A DNA stretch of 64,000 nucleotides from Bog-473 sp963843365 (GTDB taxonomy: Bacteria > Actinomycetota > Acidimicrobiia > Acidimicrobiales > RAAP-2). The stretch is from contig CAWJKG010000003.1 of the NCBI GenBank assembly GCA_963843365.1, positions 744,001-808,000 of the forward strand. The letters run 5' to 3'. A program made the translations under genes and the position numbers. Below, piece after piece: positions 8,710 through 18,290 of the stretch (its first letter is position 1; the number at the start of each line of letters is the position of its first letter). The notes under the pieces were generated by a model. It saw only the letters and a program-made list of their open reading frames with translations, was not told the origin of the DNA and made no database searches.

Positions 8710-8777
8710 TCTCCGATCAGCATGTCATAGGCGATGAAGCGCTGCTCGGGGACGATCGCGGCCGGCGTGAGCGCACC

Positions 8778-11234
8778 TTACGCCGGCGAACCTCCCCAGC
8801 TGACGACGGCGCTCGCCCTGATGTCGCGTGACGAGGCACCCACGAGGACCTCGTAGCGACCGGGGTCGGTCCGCCACGAATGCGTCGCGTTGTCCCAGTA
8901 GCGGAAGGCATCGGCGCCGAGAGGGATGCGGACGGTGGCGCGCGCACCGGGGTCGAGCACCACCTTGGCGAATCCGACGAGTTCCCGGTCCGGCCGGCGC
9001 ACCAGGGACTCGGGCGCCCGCACGTAGACCTGCGCCACCTCGGAGCCCCGCCGTGCGCCGTTGTTGACCAGCGTCACCGCGACCGTGTCGGCGTCGGCCT
9101 CGACGTCGGTGAAGGCGACGTCGGCGTAGGAGAGCCCGAAGCCGAACGGGAAGAGGGGGTCCAAGTGGGAGGTCTCGTAGTAGCGGTACCCCACCAGGAC
9201 GCCTTCGCCGTACACCACCTTGCCCTCGACGCCCGGATACCGCTCACCCTCCACACCGAGGCCCGCCGGCCCGTCCTCGGCCCGGGCCGGGAACGTCACG
9301 GGCAACCGCCCGGACGGTTCGGCCAGGCCGACCAGCATGTCGGCCAGCGCGTCGGCGCCCTCCTCCCCTGGGTACCAGGTCAGGAGCACGGCCCCGGCGT
9401 GGGCCGCCCAGGGCATGTCGACGGGAGAGCCCGCGTTGACGACGACCACGGTGCGGGGGTTGACGTCGAGCACCGCCTCGACCAGGGCGCGTTGGCGCCC
9501 CGGCAGCGAGAGGTCGGGCCGGTCGTGCCCCTCGGACTCCCAGTCCGGGTTGGAGCCGACGACCACCACGGCGATGTCGGCATCGGCGGCGGCGGCGACC
9601 GCCCGCTCGAATTCGTCGCCGATGTCCGGGGGGGCGGCCCCGATGCGCACCCCCATGATGGGGGAGGAGGAGGCGCGCGGCCAAAGGTCCACCGCCAACT
9701 CGTAGGCGCGTCCGGCCGCCAGGTCGAACGTGACCTCCACCGGCTCGCTCCCCGCCCCGTAGAAGCTCGAGCCGCGGCTCGGGTCGGAGTTGTCGACCAC
9801 GACCTCCCCGTTCAGGCGGAGCACCGCCCGCCCGGCGCTCTCGAGGCCGAGTCGCCAGGCCCCCGCCACGTCGGGCACGAACGTCCCCGACAGGCGGACG
9901 GAGCAGGCACCGATGGTGAGGTCCGGCTGGGGCGGCCCGATCCACAGGACGCGGGCGGCGTGCGCCGCGCCGGTCGCGACAGGGGCACCGGCGAGGTCCG
10001 GGTTGTCGAAGTACTCGACCCGCAGCGTCTCGTCGGTGAGGAGACGCAGGTCGACGGCCGAGAGCCCGAGGTCGATGCGGCAGCCGACTTCGGAGACGAC
10101 CGACGCCTCCGGCAACCGCTCGGCCAGCGCCTCGTCGACACGCCGGCGCCGGTGTGGCGTCACCTCCGAACTGCCGCCGCCCATTGCCAGCTGCGCCGCG
10201 TTGGGGCCGATCACGGCGACGCGACGGACGGCGTTCGTGTCCAACGGCAGCAGGCCGTCGTTGACCAGGAGCACGGTCCCTTCGGCCACCACGCGGCGAG
10301 CCACGGCGCGCCGGGCGGGGTCGTCGGATTCCTCCTCGTCGCGCTCGGTCGTTCCGCCGAGGATCCCGACCCGCGCCATCAGTCGCAGCACGTTGCGCAC
10401 CTGGCCGTCCACCACCGACTCGTCGACCTGTCCGTCCCGCACCGCAGCCGCCAGCGACGGTCCGAGCCACGACGCGGGACCGGGCATTTCGAGGTCGAGC
10501 CCGGCCAACGCGGCGGGTGCAGTCGAGTGCGTGCCGAACCAGTCGGACATCACCAGCCCGTCGAAGCCCCACTGCGCGCGGAAGGTGCCGTTGATGAGGT
10601 CAGGTTGCTCGCCGCAGTAGACGCCGTTGACCTTGTTGTAGGCGGTCATGACGGACCAGACGCCCACCTCCCGGACGGCGTGTTCGAAGGCGACGAGGTG
10701 GATCTCGTGCAGCGAGCGCTCATCGACCTCGGCACTGATCGTCATCCGCTCGTGCTCCTGGTCGTTGCAGGCGAAGTGTTTGATGCAGCACGCCACGCCG
10801 CCTGCCTGCACGCCCTCGATGTACGCGCCGGCGATGCGCGCCGTGAGGAGGGGGTCCTCGGAGAACGACTCGAAGGTGCGTCCGGCCAGGGGCGTGCGCA
10901 CAATGCACACCGTCGGTCCGAGGAGCACGTGGACGTTCTTGGAGCGGGCCTCGGCGGCCAGGACGTCGCCCAGCTGGCGGACGAGGGCGGGGTCCCACGT
11001 CGAGCCCACGGCCATGCCGCAAGGGAGCGAGAGGGACCGGCGGCCGATCAGGCTGTCGCCGCGCACGCCCGAGGGGCCATCGGAGACCTTGAGCGCCGGA
11101 ATGCCCAGACGGGGTACCGGCGGGAGGTACCACATGTCGGCGCCGGCCGTGAGCGACACCTTCTCGTCGAGAGTCATGGCCCCGACGAGGCGATCGATCT
11201 CGCGCTCCCTCTCCGCCTCGGTGGCTGTCGTCAC
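8778..11234 (-). CDS. GH3 beta-glucosidase with PA14 domain
   Basis: An 818-residue glycoside hydrolase family 3 enzyme that hydrolyses terminal beta-linked sugars. The TIM-barrel domain contains KHFACND near residue 152 and the nucleophile aspartate D231 in GLVMSDW. The alpha/beta sandwich domain follows from about 300, interrupted by a PA14 carbohydrate-binding insert at about 395-540, and the protein ends in a fibronectin III-like domain (RGSEVAQVYV, DATHSW region). No signal peptide is seen, so it probably acts on imported oligosaccharides or glycosides in the cytoplasm. The nitroreductase gene stops 13 bp upstream of its start and may be in the same transcript. Confidence 0.93.
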   Translation of the reverse strand: MTTATEAEREREIDRLVGAMTLDEKVSLTAGADMWYLPPVPRLGIPALKVSDGPSGVRGDSLIGRRSLSLPCGMAVGSTWDPALVRQLGDVLAAEARSKNVHVLLGPTVCIVRTPLAGRTFESFSEDPLLTARIAGAYIEGVQAGGVACCIKHFACNDQEHERMTISAEVDERSLHEIHLVAFEHAVREVGVWSVMTAYNKVNGVYCGEQPDLINGTFRAQWGFDGLVMSDWFGTHSTAPAALAGLDLEMPGPASWLGPSLAAAVRDGQVDESVVDGQVRNVLRLMARVGILGGTTERDEEESDDPARRAVARRVVAEGTVLLVNDGLLPLDTNAVRRVAVIGPNAAQLAMGGGSSEVTPHRRRRVDEALAERLPEASVVSEVGCRIDLGLSAVDLRLLTDETLRVEYFDNPDLAGAPVATGAAHAARVLWIGPPQPDLTIGACSVRLSGTFVPDVAGAWRLGLESAGRAVLRLNGEVVVDNSDPSRGSSFYGAGSEPVEVTFDLAAGRAYELAVDLWPRASSSPIMGVRIGAAPPDIGDEFERAVAAAADADIAVVVVGSNPDWESEGHDRPDLSLPGRQRALVEAVLDVNPRTVVVVNAGSPVDMPWAAHAGAVLLTWYPGEEGADALADMLVGLAEPSGRLPVTFPARAEDGPAGLGVEGERYPGVEGKVVYGEGVLVGYRYYETSHLDPLFPFGFGLSYADVAFTDVEADADTVAVTLVNNGARRGSEVAQVYVRAPESLVRRPDRELVGFAKVVLDPGARATVRIPLGADAFRYWDNATHSWRTDPGRYEVLVGASSRDIRASAVVSWGGSPA

Positions 11235-11247
11235 GTCATCATCCCGG

Positions 11248-11907
11248 TCAGCCCTGCCAGAGGGGAGCAGGGACCTCGAAGCCGACCTCGGTGCCCCAGT
11301 TGTTCCGGTAGGCCACCTCGTGGACCGGGCGGCGCGGGGCGACGCCCCAGGTCCCGGTGGGATAGCCGAAGCTCACCGTGCCCGAGAGGATCCAGCCTTC
11401 GTCGCCGGGTACCCCGAGGACCTCGAGCGTCTCCGCCGGGTGGAAGAACTGCAACAGCGCGGTGAGGCAGGTCCCGACGCCCTCGGCGCGGGCGGCGAGC
11501 ATGGCATTCCACACCGCGGGATAGATCGAGCCCCCGGTGGGGTCGTACTGGGAGAAGGGGAAGAGGTAGAGCGGCACCGTCTCGAAGTTGTCGGCCAGCC
11601 ACTGGGCGGAGCGCTGCACCTTGAACATCTGGACCGACTCGGGCGCCTCGGGGTCGGCATGGGCGGCCTCGAGCTGGTCCTTGTACACGGTCTTCCAGAG
11701 CTCGCCCATGGCGTGTTGGTACAGCGGCGCCAGTGCGGCCTTCTTGGCCGGATCGTCGAGCCAGAGGAAACGCCAGTTCTGCTGGTTCCCACCCGAGGGC
11801 GCCCGGATGGCCGCATCGAGGATGCGGGCCTGCACGTCGTACGGGATCGGATCGGGGCGGACCCGGCGCATGGCGCGGGTCGTGTACAGCGCTTCGTGGA
11901 GATCCAT
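11248..11907 (-). CDS. Nitroreductase family FMN protein
   Basis: A 219-residue protein beginning MDLHEALYTTRAMRRVRPDPIP, the family N-terminus with the FMN-contacting TTRAMRR region. APSGGNQQNWRFLWLDD at about 37-53 is the FMN-binding block, and VGTCLTALLQFF plus a C-terminal GYPTGTWGVAPRRP loop complete the fold. It reduces nitro groups, quinones or similar acceptors with NAD(P)H; the physiological substrate is unknown. ATG 11907 is used because the longer frame upstream is a shadow of the lipoprotein gene. About 190 bp separate it from that gene. Confidence 0.85.
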   Translation of the reverse strand: MDLHEALYTTRAMRRVRPDPIPYDVQARILDAAIRAPSGGNQQNWRFLWLDDPAKKAALAPLYQHAMGELWKTVYKDQLEAAHADPEAPESVQMFKVQRSAQWLADNFETVPLYLFPFSQYDPTGGSIYPAVWNAMLAARAEGVGTCLTALLQFFHPAETLEVLGVPGDEGWILSGTVSFGYPTGTWGVAPRRPVHEVAYRNNWGTEVGFEVPAPLWQG

Positions 11908-12098
11908 GCCGGCGACAATAGGCGGGCCCGCAGCGTGCGATCTCCGTTGCCGATCGCCCCGGACCAATGAGGTTCGTTGGTCAGGTCGGCGCGGGTGCGT
12001 CGCCCGTCGGGGTGGCGGTCCCGGGTCGGGCGAGGGAGCCCGCGATGAGAGAGGACTGCCATCACGCCGCCGTCTCCATGCGTGCGGCGTCCCCGGCG

Positions 12099-12578
12099 CT
12101 AGTACGCCGCGGGCAAGCAGATGTCCGGGTGGGAGTCGAAGTCCTGCCCCGGGTTGTACGAGGGGCTGTACTGGCCCGGCGGCGCGATCCAAATGTGACC
12201 GGCCGAGTCGTACTCGATCACATACGACGTGGTGCCCGGGGGGTTGTGCAGGTAGGGGCCACCGCCAGAGGCCGCTGTCAGCGGCTGGTAGTCCGCGCTG
12301 TAGTTGGCCGCGCTCCATGGTGCGGGAGGAGTGGGATAGGTGCCCTTCTCGGCCATGAAGGCGTCGAGTGCGATCTCGACCGTCTTGGCATCGGCAATGC
12401 ACGCCGCGACGACGGCGGCGGACTGGTGGGGGAGGGTGACGGCCGAAGTGGTCGACGTCGTCGTCGGCTCCGAGCTGGTCGCCGCAGTCGGGGTGGACGT
12501 GGAGCTGCATGCCGGCACCGCGACGAGGAGCATCACGGCGCAGAGGGCCGCCAGCTGCCGGATAGGTGGCCGTTGCAT
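12099..12578 (-). CDS. Lipoprotein with pseudopilin-like C-terminal domain
   Basis: A 159-residue protein. A signal peptide ends in a lipobox (VPAC, cysteine near residue 24), followed by a Ser/Thr-rich linker (about 25-47). The C-terminal part, CIADAKTVEIALDAFMAEKG then YPTPP and TTSYVIEYDSAGHIWI, resembles the variable domain of type IV pilin or pseudopilin proteins, here anchored by lipid instead of the pilin helix. Function unknown. Its ATG overlaps the stop of the membrane glycosyltransferase by 1 bp (TGATG), which argues for a joint role at the membrane. Confidence 0.7.
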   Translation of the reverse strand: MQRPPIRQLAALCAVMLLVAVPACSSTSTPTAATSSEPTTTSTTSAVTLPHQSAAVVAACIADAKTVEIALDAFMAEKGTYPTPPAPWSAANYSADYQPLTAASGGGPYLHNPPGTTSYVIEYDSAGHIWIAPPGQYSPSYNPGQDFDSHPDICLPAAY

Positions 12579-14132
12579 CACGGTGCGCTGTGGAGGGTCG
12601 ATGCCGAGTCAGGAACCCCGGTCCCGGGCGCGCGGTCACGGAGAGCGGCGCGCAGCGGCTGCGCGGCGAACACAAGGGCGGGCACCGTCAGGACGAGCTG
12701 CCAGAGCCACAGGACGCGACCGCCACCGATGAACGAGTTGGCGTCGGGGGCCTGGGTGCACAGCACGACGAGGGTCACGCAGACCCACGGCGAGAGGTCC
12801 TTCCACCCGCGACCCTGCCTGAGTCCGGCGACGATGGCGAGAACCGCCCCAGCGCCGATGGCGAGTGGGAGGACGCGGTCCTGCAGGGGGACACCCCATC
12901 CGACGGTGCCGAAGGGAAAGCCGGAGAGAGAGCACATCACCACGACGAGAACGGCCAGCCACGCGACCATCGACCGACGAATCGACCCGCGGGTCACGTC
13001 GAGCAGCACCAGCGACACGGTGAGTGCCATGAAGTAGTAGGTGAGCATGTTGGCCTCGAAGGCGAGACGGAGACCCAATGAGACCGCCACGAGCGAGAGC
13101 AGTGGGACCGGGGCGAGGGCGGCGGAACCGAGACGCCGGGCCACCCACCACGCCAGCGCCAGCGACGCGGCGACGGGCGCCACGCGGAACAGCAAGACCG
13201 CGAACGCGCCGGATGCGCGCGTCTCCCACAGCACGGTCCCGCCGAGGGTGGGGTTGTCTCCCGAACCGAGCATGATGGCGCGCAGCACGTGGCCGGACGT
13301 CATGATGGCGAGCGGCACCACGACAATGGCGCCGGTCGCCACTCCGGCAGCGACGAACGAGGTGCGCCTGGCTGCCGGTGCCAGGACGACGAGGGGGATC
13401 GCGATCAGCAGTGCGAACTGTTGCGACAGAACCGCCAGCGCGCAGAGGACCCCCGCAGCCAGCCATCGGTCGCGGCGAGCGCACGCCATGCCGGCCAACC
13501 CGAGCCCCAGCGCGAGCAGATCCTGCGGATGGAAGAACGTCTGGACACACATCCAGACCGGCAGGAGCCCGGCGACGACCACCACCGTCACGGGTTCCCA
13601 GCCACGGCGGCCCCGACCGGATGCCCGCAACCACAGCACCACACCGGCCAGCAGGGCGAGCCAGCACACACACCCGATCCAGAGCGTGGGCGTCAACGCC
13701 GACGCTCTGGCGCTCCACTGGTCCAGGGCGTTGAAGACGTTGCCGCAATTCGGGTCCGAGGGCCGACGCCGAGGGAAAGGGCGTCCCGTGCCCGATCCCG
13801 GCCGCGGCCGCGACCGCACCGGACAGCAACGGGTAGAGCGGGGCGATCGGGGGTGACGAGGGGATCTGGGTGGCGGGGTAGGCGCAGGCCACCTGCCCGT
13901 GGGAGATGGCCCACGTGCTGTAGATCGTCTCGTCGATGTCGGCGTGCGACGGCCCGAGGAAGATGCCGACCAGCGCCACGAACAATCCCGTCGCCGCGAT
14001 CCAGCCGAAAACGCAGACCCAGGACGCCACGGGTCGGTCGAGCTCGGCCGAGAACCGGGGCAGCCACCGGTCCCCCCCTCCGGGGGCGCCCGCCAGGGCG
14101 GGTGAACCTGTTCCGTAGCCGCCCGCCGCCAT
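12578..14132 (-). CDS. Polytopic membrane glycosyltransferase-like protein, with a frame break
   Basis: About 517 residues with roughly ten or more hydrophobic segments, resembling GT87/DUF2029 or GT39-type polyprenyl-phosphate-sugar-dependent transferases. The N-terminal stretch (VCVFGWIAATGLFVALVGIF followed by PSHADIDETIYSTW, with acidic residues after the first membrane helix) and the rest (VNFALDQWSA-like region onward) lie in different frames. Removing one base near 13756-13757 joins LFPSASAL to DPNCGNVFNALDQWSA and gives a whole number of codons. Likely transfers a sugar from a polyprenyl-phosphate donor outside the membrane. Coupled to the downstream lipoprotein gene. Confidence 0.65.
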
Positions 14133-14182
14133 GGCAAATTGTAACGTCACCCCACCGGGCGGAGCGACGAGGCCCGGCCAGG

Positions 14183-15307
14183 TCAGGCCGTAGCGCCCTC
14201 GTTCATCCGCTCCAGGCGCTCCACCGCGTCCACGTACTCCTCGACCATGCCGAGCACGACGTCCCGTGTGCGCCGCACCGACTTCGCCGCACCGATGATC
14301 TGGCCCGCCGGGTTGAAGTTCACGTCCCGCGCCTCCTCGGGGTAGGCGTGGCCCCGCGACACACATTCGATGGCCACCATCATCTGCAGCGGCATGCCGA
14401 GCGGCTTCGGGTTGCCGGGCGCCTCCCAGGCATCCGTCCAGTCGTTGCGCAGGAGCCGGCAGGGCTTGCCGGTGAACGAGCGCGACCGCACCGTGTCGCG
14501 CGACGTCGCCTTCAAGTACGACTCCATCTGCTTCGGGGGCACGTCGGCCTCCTCCACGGTGAGCCACAGCGACCCGGTCCAGACGCCTGCCGCGCCCATG
14601 ACCATGGCCGCCGCCATTTGGCGACCGGATCCCACGCCGCCGGCTGCCAGGACCGGCAGCGGAGCCACCGCGTCGATCACTTCGGGCCACAGGACGATGG
14701 ACCCCACGTCGCCCGTGTGGCCGCCACCCTCGGAGCCCTGGCAGATCACGATGTCGACGCCGGCCGCCTTGTGGTTCAACGCGTGCTTGACGGACCCCGC
14801 CAGCGCGGCCACCAGCATCCCGTGCTCGTGGACCTGCGCGATGACGTCGTCGGGCGGCGTGCCCAGCGCGTTGGCCACCAGCTTCACCTTGTCGTGGCGG
14901 AGGATGACCTCCACCAAGGGCGCCGCCGTGGCTGCGGTCCAACCGAGCAGCTCGCGCTTGGGGCCGCCCTCGAGCTCGGGCACCCCGTGGTCGGCCAGGA
15001 TCTTCTTGGCGAAGGTCCGGTGCTCCTCGGGGATCATCGCCCGCAGCTCCTCCTCGAGCTTCACCGGGTCCAGCTCGCCCATGCCCTCGTACTTGCCGGG
15101 AATGACGATGTCGACGCCGTAGGGCCTGTCGCCCACGTGCTCGTCGAGCCACGTCAGCTCCACCTCGAGCTCCTCGGCGCTGAAGCCCACCGCGCCGAGG
15201 ACGCCCAGGCCGCCGGCGTTGCTGACCGCCGCCGCCACGTCCCGGCAGTGGGTGAAGGCGAAGATCGGAAATTCGATACCCAGGCGTTCACACAGCTCGT
15301 TGTGCAC
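14183..15307 (-). CDS. Nitronate monooxygenase (2-nitropropane dioxygenase family)
   Basis: A 374-residue FMN-dependent TIM-barrel enzyme. It begins HNELCERLGIEFPIFAF, then AVSNAGGLGVLGAVGFS near 30. The phosphate-binding blocks are CQGSEGGGHTGDVGS near 195 and LPVLAAGGVGSGRQMAAAMVMGAAGVWTGS near 220-250. Such enzymes oxidise nitronates and are often annotated in lipid or steroid degradation clusters of actinobacteria. GTG 15307 is chosen because AGGAGG lies 6 bp upstream. Divergent from the enoyl-CoA hydratase across a KstR-like operator, suggesting shared control. Confidence 0.85.
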   Translation of the reverse strand: MHNELCERLGIEFPIFAFTHCRDVAAAVSNAGGLGVLGAVGFSAEELEVELTWLDEHVGDRPYGVDIVIPGKYEGMGELDPVKLEEELRAMIPEEHRTFAKKILADHGVPELEGGPKRELLGWTAATAAPLVEVILRHDKVKLVANALGTPPDDVIAQVHEHGMLVAALAGSVKHALNHKAAGVDIVICQGSEGGGHTGDVGSIVLWPEVIDAVAPLPVLAAGGVGSGRQMAAAMVMGAAGVWTGSLWLTVEEADVPPKQMESYLKATSRDTVRSRSFTGKPCRLLRNDWTDAWEAPGNPKPLGMPLQMMVAIECVSRGHAYPEEARDVNFNPAGQIIGAAKSVRRTRDVVLGMVEEYVDAVERLERMNEGATA

Positions 15308-15369
15308 GGGGATTCCTCCTAGCGGATCAGTGCTCGTCGCGACCGGTTGCCGGGGCTGCCCCCGGGAAC

Positions 15370-15383
15370 TAGAACAGATTCTA
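15370..15383. promoter_or_regulatory. KstR-like TetR-family operator
   Basis: TAGAACAGATTCTA is an imperfect palindrome (TAGAA/TTCTA arms, 4-bp spacer) centred in the 135-bp divergent region between nitronate monooxygenase and enoyl-CoA hydratase. It matches, with about one mismatch in the inner AACnnGTT core, the operator recognised by KstR-type regulators of lipid and steroid catabolism in actinobacteria. No regulator gene is in the window. Confidence 0.5.
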
Positions 15384-15442
15384 CTTTTGATCGGTCGTCC
15401 CTGCAGGTCCGGCCCGGATGCCCGGGGGAGGAGCAGCTCGCA

Positions 15443-16285
15443 ATGCCCATACGCACCGATCCGGTGCTCCCCGAGGAGGAGTGGCAGCTCCGCCTCGACC
15501 CGCCCGAGGACGGGTCCGGCGTCGGCACCCTGACGCTCGCCTACCCCGAGAAGCTGAACATGTGGTCGTGGGAGGCCACGCGGCAGCTCGGCGTCCTGGC
15601 CGACCGCGCCCGCTTCGACGACCGGATCCGCGTGTTGCTCGTGAAGGCAGAGGGGCGAGCCTTCTGTGCCGGCATCAACCTCGGCATGCCCGAGGACCGG
15701 GTCACGGGTCGCTCGCCGGCGGAGAAGGTGCGCAACTACTACGAAGGGCTCCGCTGGGTGCACGAGCGCTTCCGGGTCTTCCACGACCTGCCCCAGCCGA
15801 TTGTGGTCGCGGTCCAGGGCTATTGCCTCGGCTTCGGCTTCGAGCTGGCGCTCATGTGCGACATCCGGGTGGCGGCGGACGACGCGGTGTTCGCGCTACC
15901 GGAGGCGCAGGCGGGCGTCTCCATCGATGCGGGCGGAGATCTGCGCCTGGCTCATGAAATCGGTGCCGGCCATGCCAAGCTGCTGGCGTTGACGGGTCGC
16001 CGCATCACCGCCGCCCAGGCGGAACGTCTCGGGATCGTGCAGCAGGTCACGACCCGGGAGGAGCTCGAGCCCACCGCCATGGCCCTCGCCGCCGAGATCG
16101 CCGCCAACGCGCCCCTCGCCGTGCAGTCGATCAAGCGCACCATCGATGCCTTCGCCTACCGCGGCCTCAACGAGTCCATGCGCTTCGAGGCCCTCAGTGC
16201 GTCGGTCGAGTTCGTCAGCGACGACATGCCGGCGGGGTACGCGGCGAAGGCCAAGAAACAACAGGCCCGGTTCGAGGGCAAGTAG
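15443..16285 (+). CDS. Enoyl-CoA hydratase/isomerase family protein
   Basis: A 280-residue crotonase-fold protein. The oxyanion-hole blocks are AFCAGINLGMPEDR near residue 72 and VQGYCLGFGFELALMCDIRVA near 120; FALPEAQAGVSIDAGGDLRL near 148 carries the catalytic acid region (E at about 151). It would hydrate or isomerise enoyl-CoA thioesters in fatty-acid or sterol side-chain degradation. ATG 15443 is preceded by GGGGGAGGAGC. Divergent from nitronate monooxygenase with a KstR-like site between. It converges on the ABC transporter gene across a strong hairpin. Confidence 0.88.
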   Translation: MPIRTDPVLPEEEWQLRLDPPEDGSGVGTLTLAYPEKLNMWSWEATRQLGVLADRARFDDRIRVLLVKAEGRAFCAGINLGMPEDRVTGRSPAEKVRNYYEGLRWVHERFRVFHDLPQPIVVAVQGYCLGFGFELALMCDIRVAADDAVFALPEAQAGVSIDAGGDLRLAHEIGAGHAKLLALTGRRITAAQAERLGIVQQVTTREELEPTAMALAAEIAANAPLAVQSIKRTIDAFAYRGLNESMRFEALSASVEFVSDDMPAGYAAKAKKQQARFEGK

Positions 16286-16296
16286 GGGAGGGGATG

Positions 16297-16334
16297 CCGA
16301 GAAGGCGGGCGGGGTCAGGCACCCGCCTTCTCGG
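16297..16334. terminator. Bidirectional terminator hairpin
   Basis: Perfect 13-bp arms CCGAGAAGGCGGG (16297-16309) and CCCGCCTTCTCGG (16322-16334) with a 12-bp loop, between the convergent ends of the enoyl-CoA hydratase and the ABC transporter. On the + strand a pyrimidine-rich TCTCTTCC follows; no long U-tract. Its right part overlaps the last codons of the transporter gene. Confidence 0.65.
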
Positions 16335-18231
16335 TCTCTTCCTCCTGGTCCGCGAATTGGGTGCGGTAGAGCTCGGCGTAGAGGCCGTTGTCCGCCAGCA
16401 GGCTGGCGTGCGTGCCACGCTCGACGATGCGGCCGCCGTCGATCACGAGCAACTCGTCCGCCTCACGCACCGTCGAGAGACGGTGCGCGATCACGAGCGA
16501 GGTGCGGCCCGAGAGCGTCTCGCGCAAGGCGCGCTGCACCGCCGCCTCCGACTCGGAGTCGAGGTGCGCCGTCGCCTCGTCGAGCACCACGATGTCGGGT
16601 GCCTTGAGCATCAGGCGGGCCAGCGCGACGCGCTGCTTCTCGCCGCCCGAGAGGCGGTAGCCGCGCTCGCCGATCACGGTGTCGAGACCGTCGGGCAGCT
16701 CGCCGACGAGGTGGCCCACCTGGGCCTGGGCCATGGCGGCCAGCAGGTCGGCCTCGGTGGCTTCGGGCCGGGCGTACAGGAGGTTGGCCCGCAGGGTGTC
16801 GTGGAAGAGGTGCGGGTCCTGCGTGACGACGCCCACGACGTCGCGCACCGAGGCCATGGTGGCGTGGCGCACGTCGACGCCGCCCAGGCGCACGGTGCCC
16901 CCCGTCACGTCGTAGAGCCGGGGAACGAGCATGGAGATGGTGGTCTTGCCGGCACCGGAGGGGCCGACCAGCGCCACCATCTGCCCGGGCTCCACGGTGA
17001 AGGAGACGTCGTGGAGGATCTCGTTGCGGGCGCCCGATTCGAGGACCGCCACCGACTCGAGCGACGCCAGCGAGACATCCTCTGCGCTGGGGTAGGTGAA
17101 GCTCACATGGTCGAAGGAGACCGAGCCCCGTCCCCGCGGCACGTCGATGGCGTCGGGGTCCTCCTGGATCATGGGGACGATGTCGAGGACCTCGAAGAGG
17201 CGCTCGAAGGAGACGAGGGCGGTCATCACGTCGAGGTTGACGTTGGAGAGCTGGGTCAGCGGCCCGTACAGGCGGGTCAGGTAGGCCGTCAGGGCGACCA
17301 GGGTGCCGATGGTGAGCGTGCCGTGAATGGTGGCCACGCCGCCGAAGCCGTAGACGAGCGCGGTGGCCAGCGCGCCGGTCAGGGTGAGCGACACGAAGAA
17401 GATGCGGGAGTAGGTGGCCTGCGAGATCCCGATGTCGCGCACCCGGCCCGCCTTGGCCTCGAAGGCGGTGGCCTCCTCTTCGGGGTGGCCCAGCAGCTTG
17501 ACCAGCATGGCGCCGCCCACCTGGAAGCGCTCCTGCATGACCATGTTCATCTCGCTGTTGAGGTTGTAGCCCTCCTTGGTCAGCGAGCCGATGCGCTGGC
17601 CCACGAAGCGGGCCGGGATGAGGAAGAGCGGAACGAGGATGAGCGCGGCCAGGGTGATCTTCCAGCTGAGGAAGAACATGGCGGCCAGGACGATCACGAC
17701 GGTGACGAAGTTGCCGACCACGTTGGAGAGCAGATCCGTGAAGGCCTGTTGGGCGCCGATGACGTCGTTGTTGAGGCGGCTGACCAGTGCGCCGGTCTGC
17801 GTGCGGGTGAAGAAGGCCAGGGGCATGCGCTGAATGTGGCGGAACACCTTCGAGCGCATGTCGTAAATGAGGTACTCGCCGATGTAGGCCGAGATGCGGC
17901 GTTCGGTGAGGACGAGACCGGCGTCGACGAGGGCCAGGACCGCCACCAGGATCGACAGCCAGATGACCAGTTGGGTGTCGTGCTTCTCGATGCCGTTGTT
18001 GATGATGGAGCGCAGGATGAGGGGGCTGACAGCGCCGACGGCAGCGTCGATGATGACCACCGGAAGGAAGATGGCCAGGATCTTGCGGTAGGGGACGGCG
18101 AAGGTGAGCATGCGCCGGGCCGTGCCCTTCTTGACCCGGTGCTGCAGGACGGCGCGGTCCTGGCGCACGGAGCGCATGCCCATGCCACCTCCACCGCGGC
18201 CTCCTCCCATGGCGTGGCCACGCATACTCAT
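16315..18231 (-). CDS. ABC exporter, fused membrane and ATPase domains
   Basis: A 638-residue half-transporter of the type IV exporter class. An N-terminal Met/Gly-rich stretch is followed by six membrane helices (about residues 45-330, with the coupling region RMPLAFFTRTQTGALVSRLNND). The nucleotide-binding domain has Walker A GPSGAGKTT near 425, Q-loop VTQDPHLF, signature LSGGEKQR near 530, Walker B IVVLDEAT and the H-loop IAHRLS. Probably a homodimeric lipid, drug or peptide exporter; the substrate is not predictable. It converges on echA, and the 93-residue membrane protein lies upstream on the same strand, 59 bp away. Confidence 0.92.
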   Translation of the reverse strand: MSMRGHAMGGGRGGGGMGMRSVRQDRAVLQHRVKKGTARRMLTFAVPYRKILAIFLPVVIIDAAVGAVSPLILRSIINNGIEKHDTQLVIWLSILVAVLALVDAGLVLTERRISAYIGEYLIYDMRSKVFRHIQRMPLAFFTRTQTGALVSRLNNDVIGAQQAFTDLLSNVVGNFVTVVIVLAAMFFLSWKITLAALILVPLFLIPARFVGQRIGSLTKEGYNLNSEMNMVMQERFQVGGAMLVKLLGHPEEEATAFEAKAGRVRDIGISQATYSRIFFVSLTLTGALATALVYGFGGVATIHGTLTIGTLVALTAYLTRLYGPLTQLSNVNLDVMTALVSFERLFEVLDIVPMIQEDPDAIDVPRGRGSVSFDHVSFTYPSAEDVSLASLESVAVLESGARNEILHDVSFTVEPGQMVALVGPSGAGKTTISMLVPRLYDVTGGTVRLGGVDVRHATMASVRDVVGVVTQDPHLFHDTLRANLLYARPEATEADLLAAMAQAQVGHLVGELPDGLDTVIGERGYRLSGGEKQRVALARLMLKAPDIVVLDEATAHLDSESEAAVQRALRETLSGRTSLVIAHRLSTVREADELLVIDGGRIVERGTHASLLADNGLYAELYRTQFADQEEETEKAGA

Positions 18232-18290
18232 GCGTGCAACCTACCGTTGGCGACCCGCTTCTCCGGTTGCGCCGCCCGGCGGCGGGGCGG

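Noticed and set aside
8880..11465. An 861-residue open frame opposite the GH3 gene, and similar long frames opposite other genes (for example 244-1311, 16294-18564, 27217-29562).
   Set aside because: Very high GC makes antisense frames open by chance. Their translations are Arg/Gly/His-rich without motifs, while the opposite strand has clear family signatures.
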